From assembly GCF_010183535.1 (NCBI RefSeq), contig NC_071330.1, positions 15,233,717 through 15,297,716 of the forward strand: a stretch of DNA of 64,000 nucleotides, written 5' to 3'. A program made the position numbers and the translations under genes. A model generated the notes under the pieces. The model ran no database searches. It saw only the letters and a list, made by a program, of their open reading frames with translations, and was not told the origin of the DNA. This stretch comes from Caenorhabditis remanei (taxonomy: Eukaryota > Nematoda > Chromadorea > Rhabditida > Rhabditidae). Below are positions 63,831-64,000 of this stretch, one piece after another. How positions within the stretch are numbered: position 1 is the stretch's first letter; every line of letters starts with the position of its first letter.

Positions 63831-64000
63831 AGGGGGATTGCGGTATTTCAAAAATAAAGTTTTTTTGATATGAATCGACTCGGAATTTTGTAAAAAAGAG
63901 AAAAGTCTCCTAGAGACCCCTTTTTGAGAGGCATTTTTTGACACTTTGAGGCCTCATAACTCGTTTCAGACTAACTTTCGGACCTGGCTCCTAGAGACTT
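63831..64000. mobile_element. Kolobok-like terminus running off the window
   Basis: TTAA (63827-63830) followed by AGGGGGATTGCGGTATTTC, close to AGGGGGACTGCGCTATTTG of the full element, then TTTTTTTGATATGAATCGAC and GGAATTTTGTAAAAAAG, parallel to the full TIR. The rest is outside the window. Confidence 0.6.

Overview
The window looks like nuclear DNA of a Caenorhabditis-type nematode. It is AT-rich and eukaryotic. Introns are short (about 45-55 bases), acceptors are TTTCAG-like, donors are GTAAGT, and small exons are scattered through dense interspersed repeats. It has no operon structure and no bacterial features. Most of the 64 kb is mobile or repeat DNA. Protein-coding exons are the minority, and most belong to small, fast-evolving gene families that I cannot name.

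Layout. 0-0.8 kb: 3' end of a LINE. 0.8-8.2 kb: nested inverted-repeat elements, a small three-exon gene candidate beside a tandem duplication, one heptamer-filled hAT-type element and the first blocks of a ~188-bp tRNA-like satellite. 8.2-17 kb: more of that satellite, two more heptamer elements, and minus-strand exons at 11.5 and 14.3-16.1 kb. 17.1-25.0 kb: a complete LTR retroelement with apparently identical 556-bp LTRs and a TATAA target duplication. It carries no reverse transcriptase, but a >1000-residue UPF1-like SF1 helicase. 25-30 kb: CACTGACC satellite and a minus-strand gene candidate. 30.4-33.5 kb: a very young Kolobok-type DNA transposon (TTAA target, 258-bp inverted repeats, THAP plus transposase gene with seven phased exons and one in-frame TGA). 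34-51 kb: tRNA-like satellite, foldback elements, gene fragments, and several copies of a shared promoter-plus-first-exon module. 51-57.7 kb: plus-strand spliced genes interrupted by elements with clear target duplications. 58.0-60.4 kb: a well-supported five-exon minus-strand gene for a secreted protein with two divergent CAP/SCP-like domains. 61-62 kb: PIF1-type helicase fragment. 63.6-64 kb: foldback half with a Kolobok-like terminus running off the window.

The target-site duplications give a relative history. The Kolobok element went into the TTAA of a tRNA-like A box. The LTR element went into an older long-TIR element. Heptamer hAT elements went into tRNA-like satellite and elsewhere. 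A CTAGGG-family element went into one copy of a duplicated exon whose sister copy keeps the empty site. The strongest candidates for something little described are the helicase-bearing LTR element, the hAT-type elements whose interiors are heptamer minisatellites, and the nucleosome-length tRNA-like satellite. Exon calls were made by eye from splice sites and reading phase; family names rest on motifs, not on database searches.
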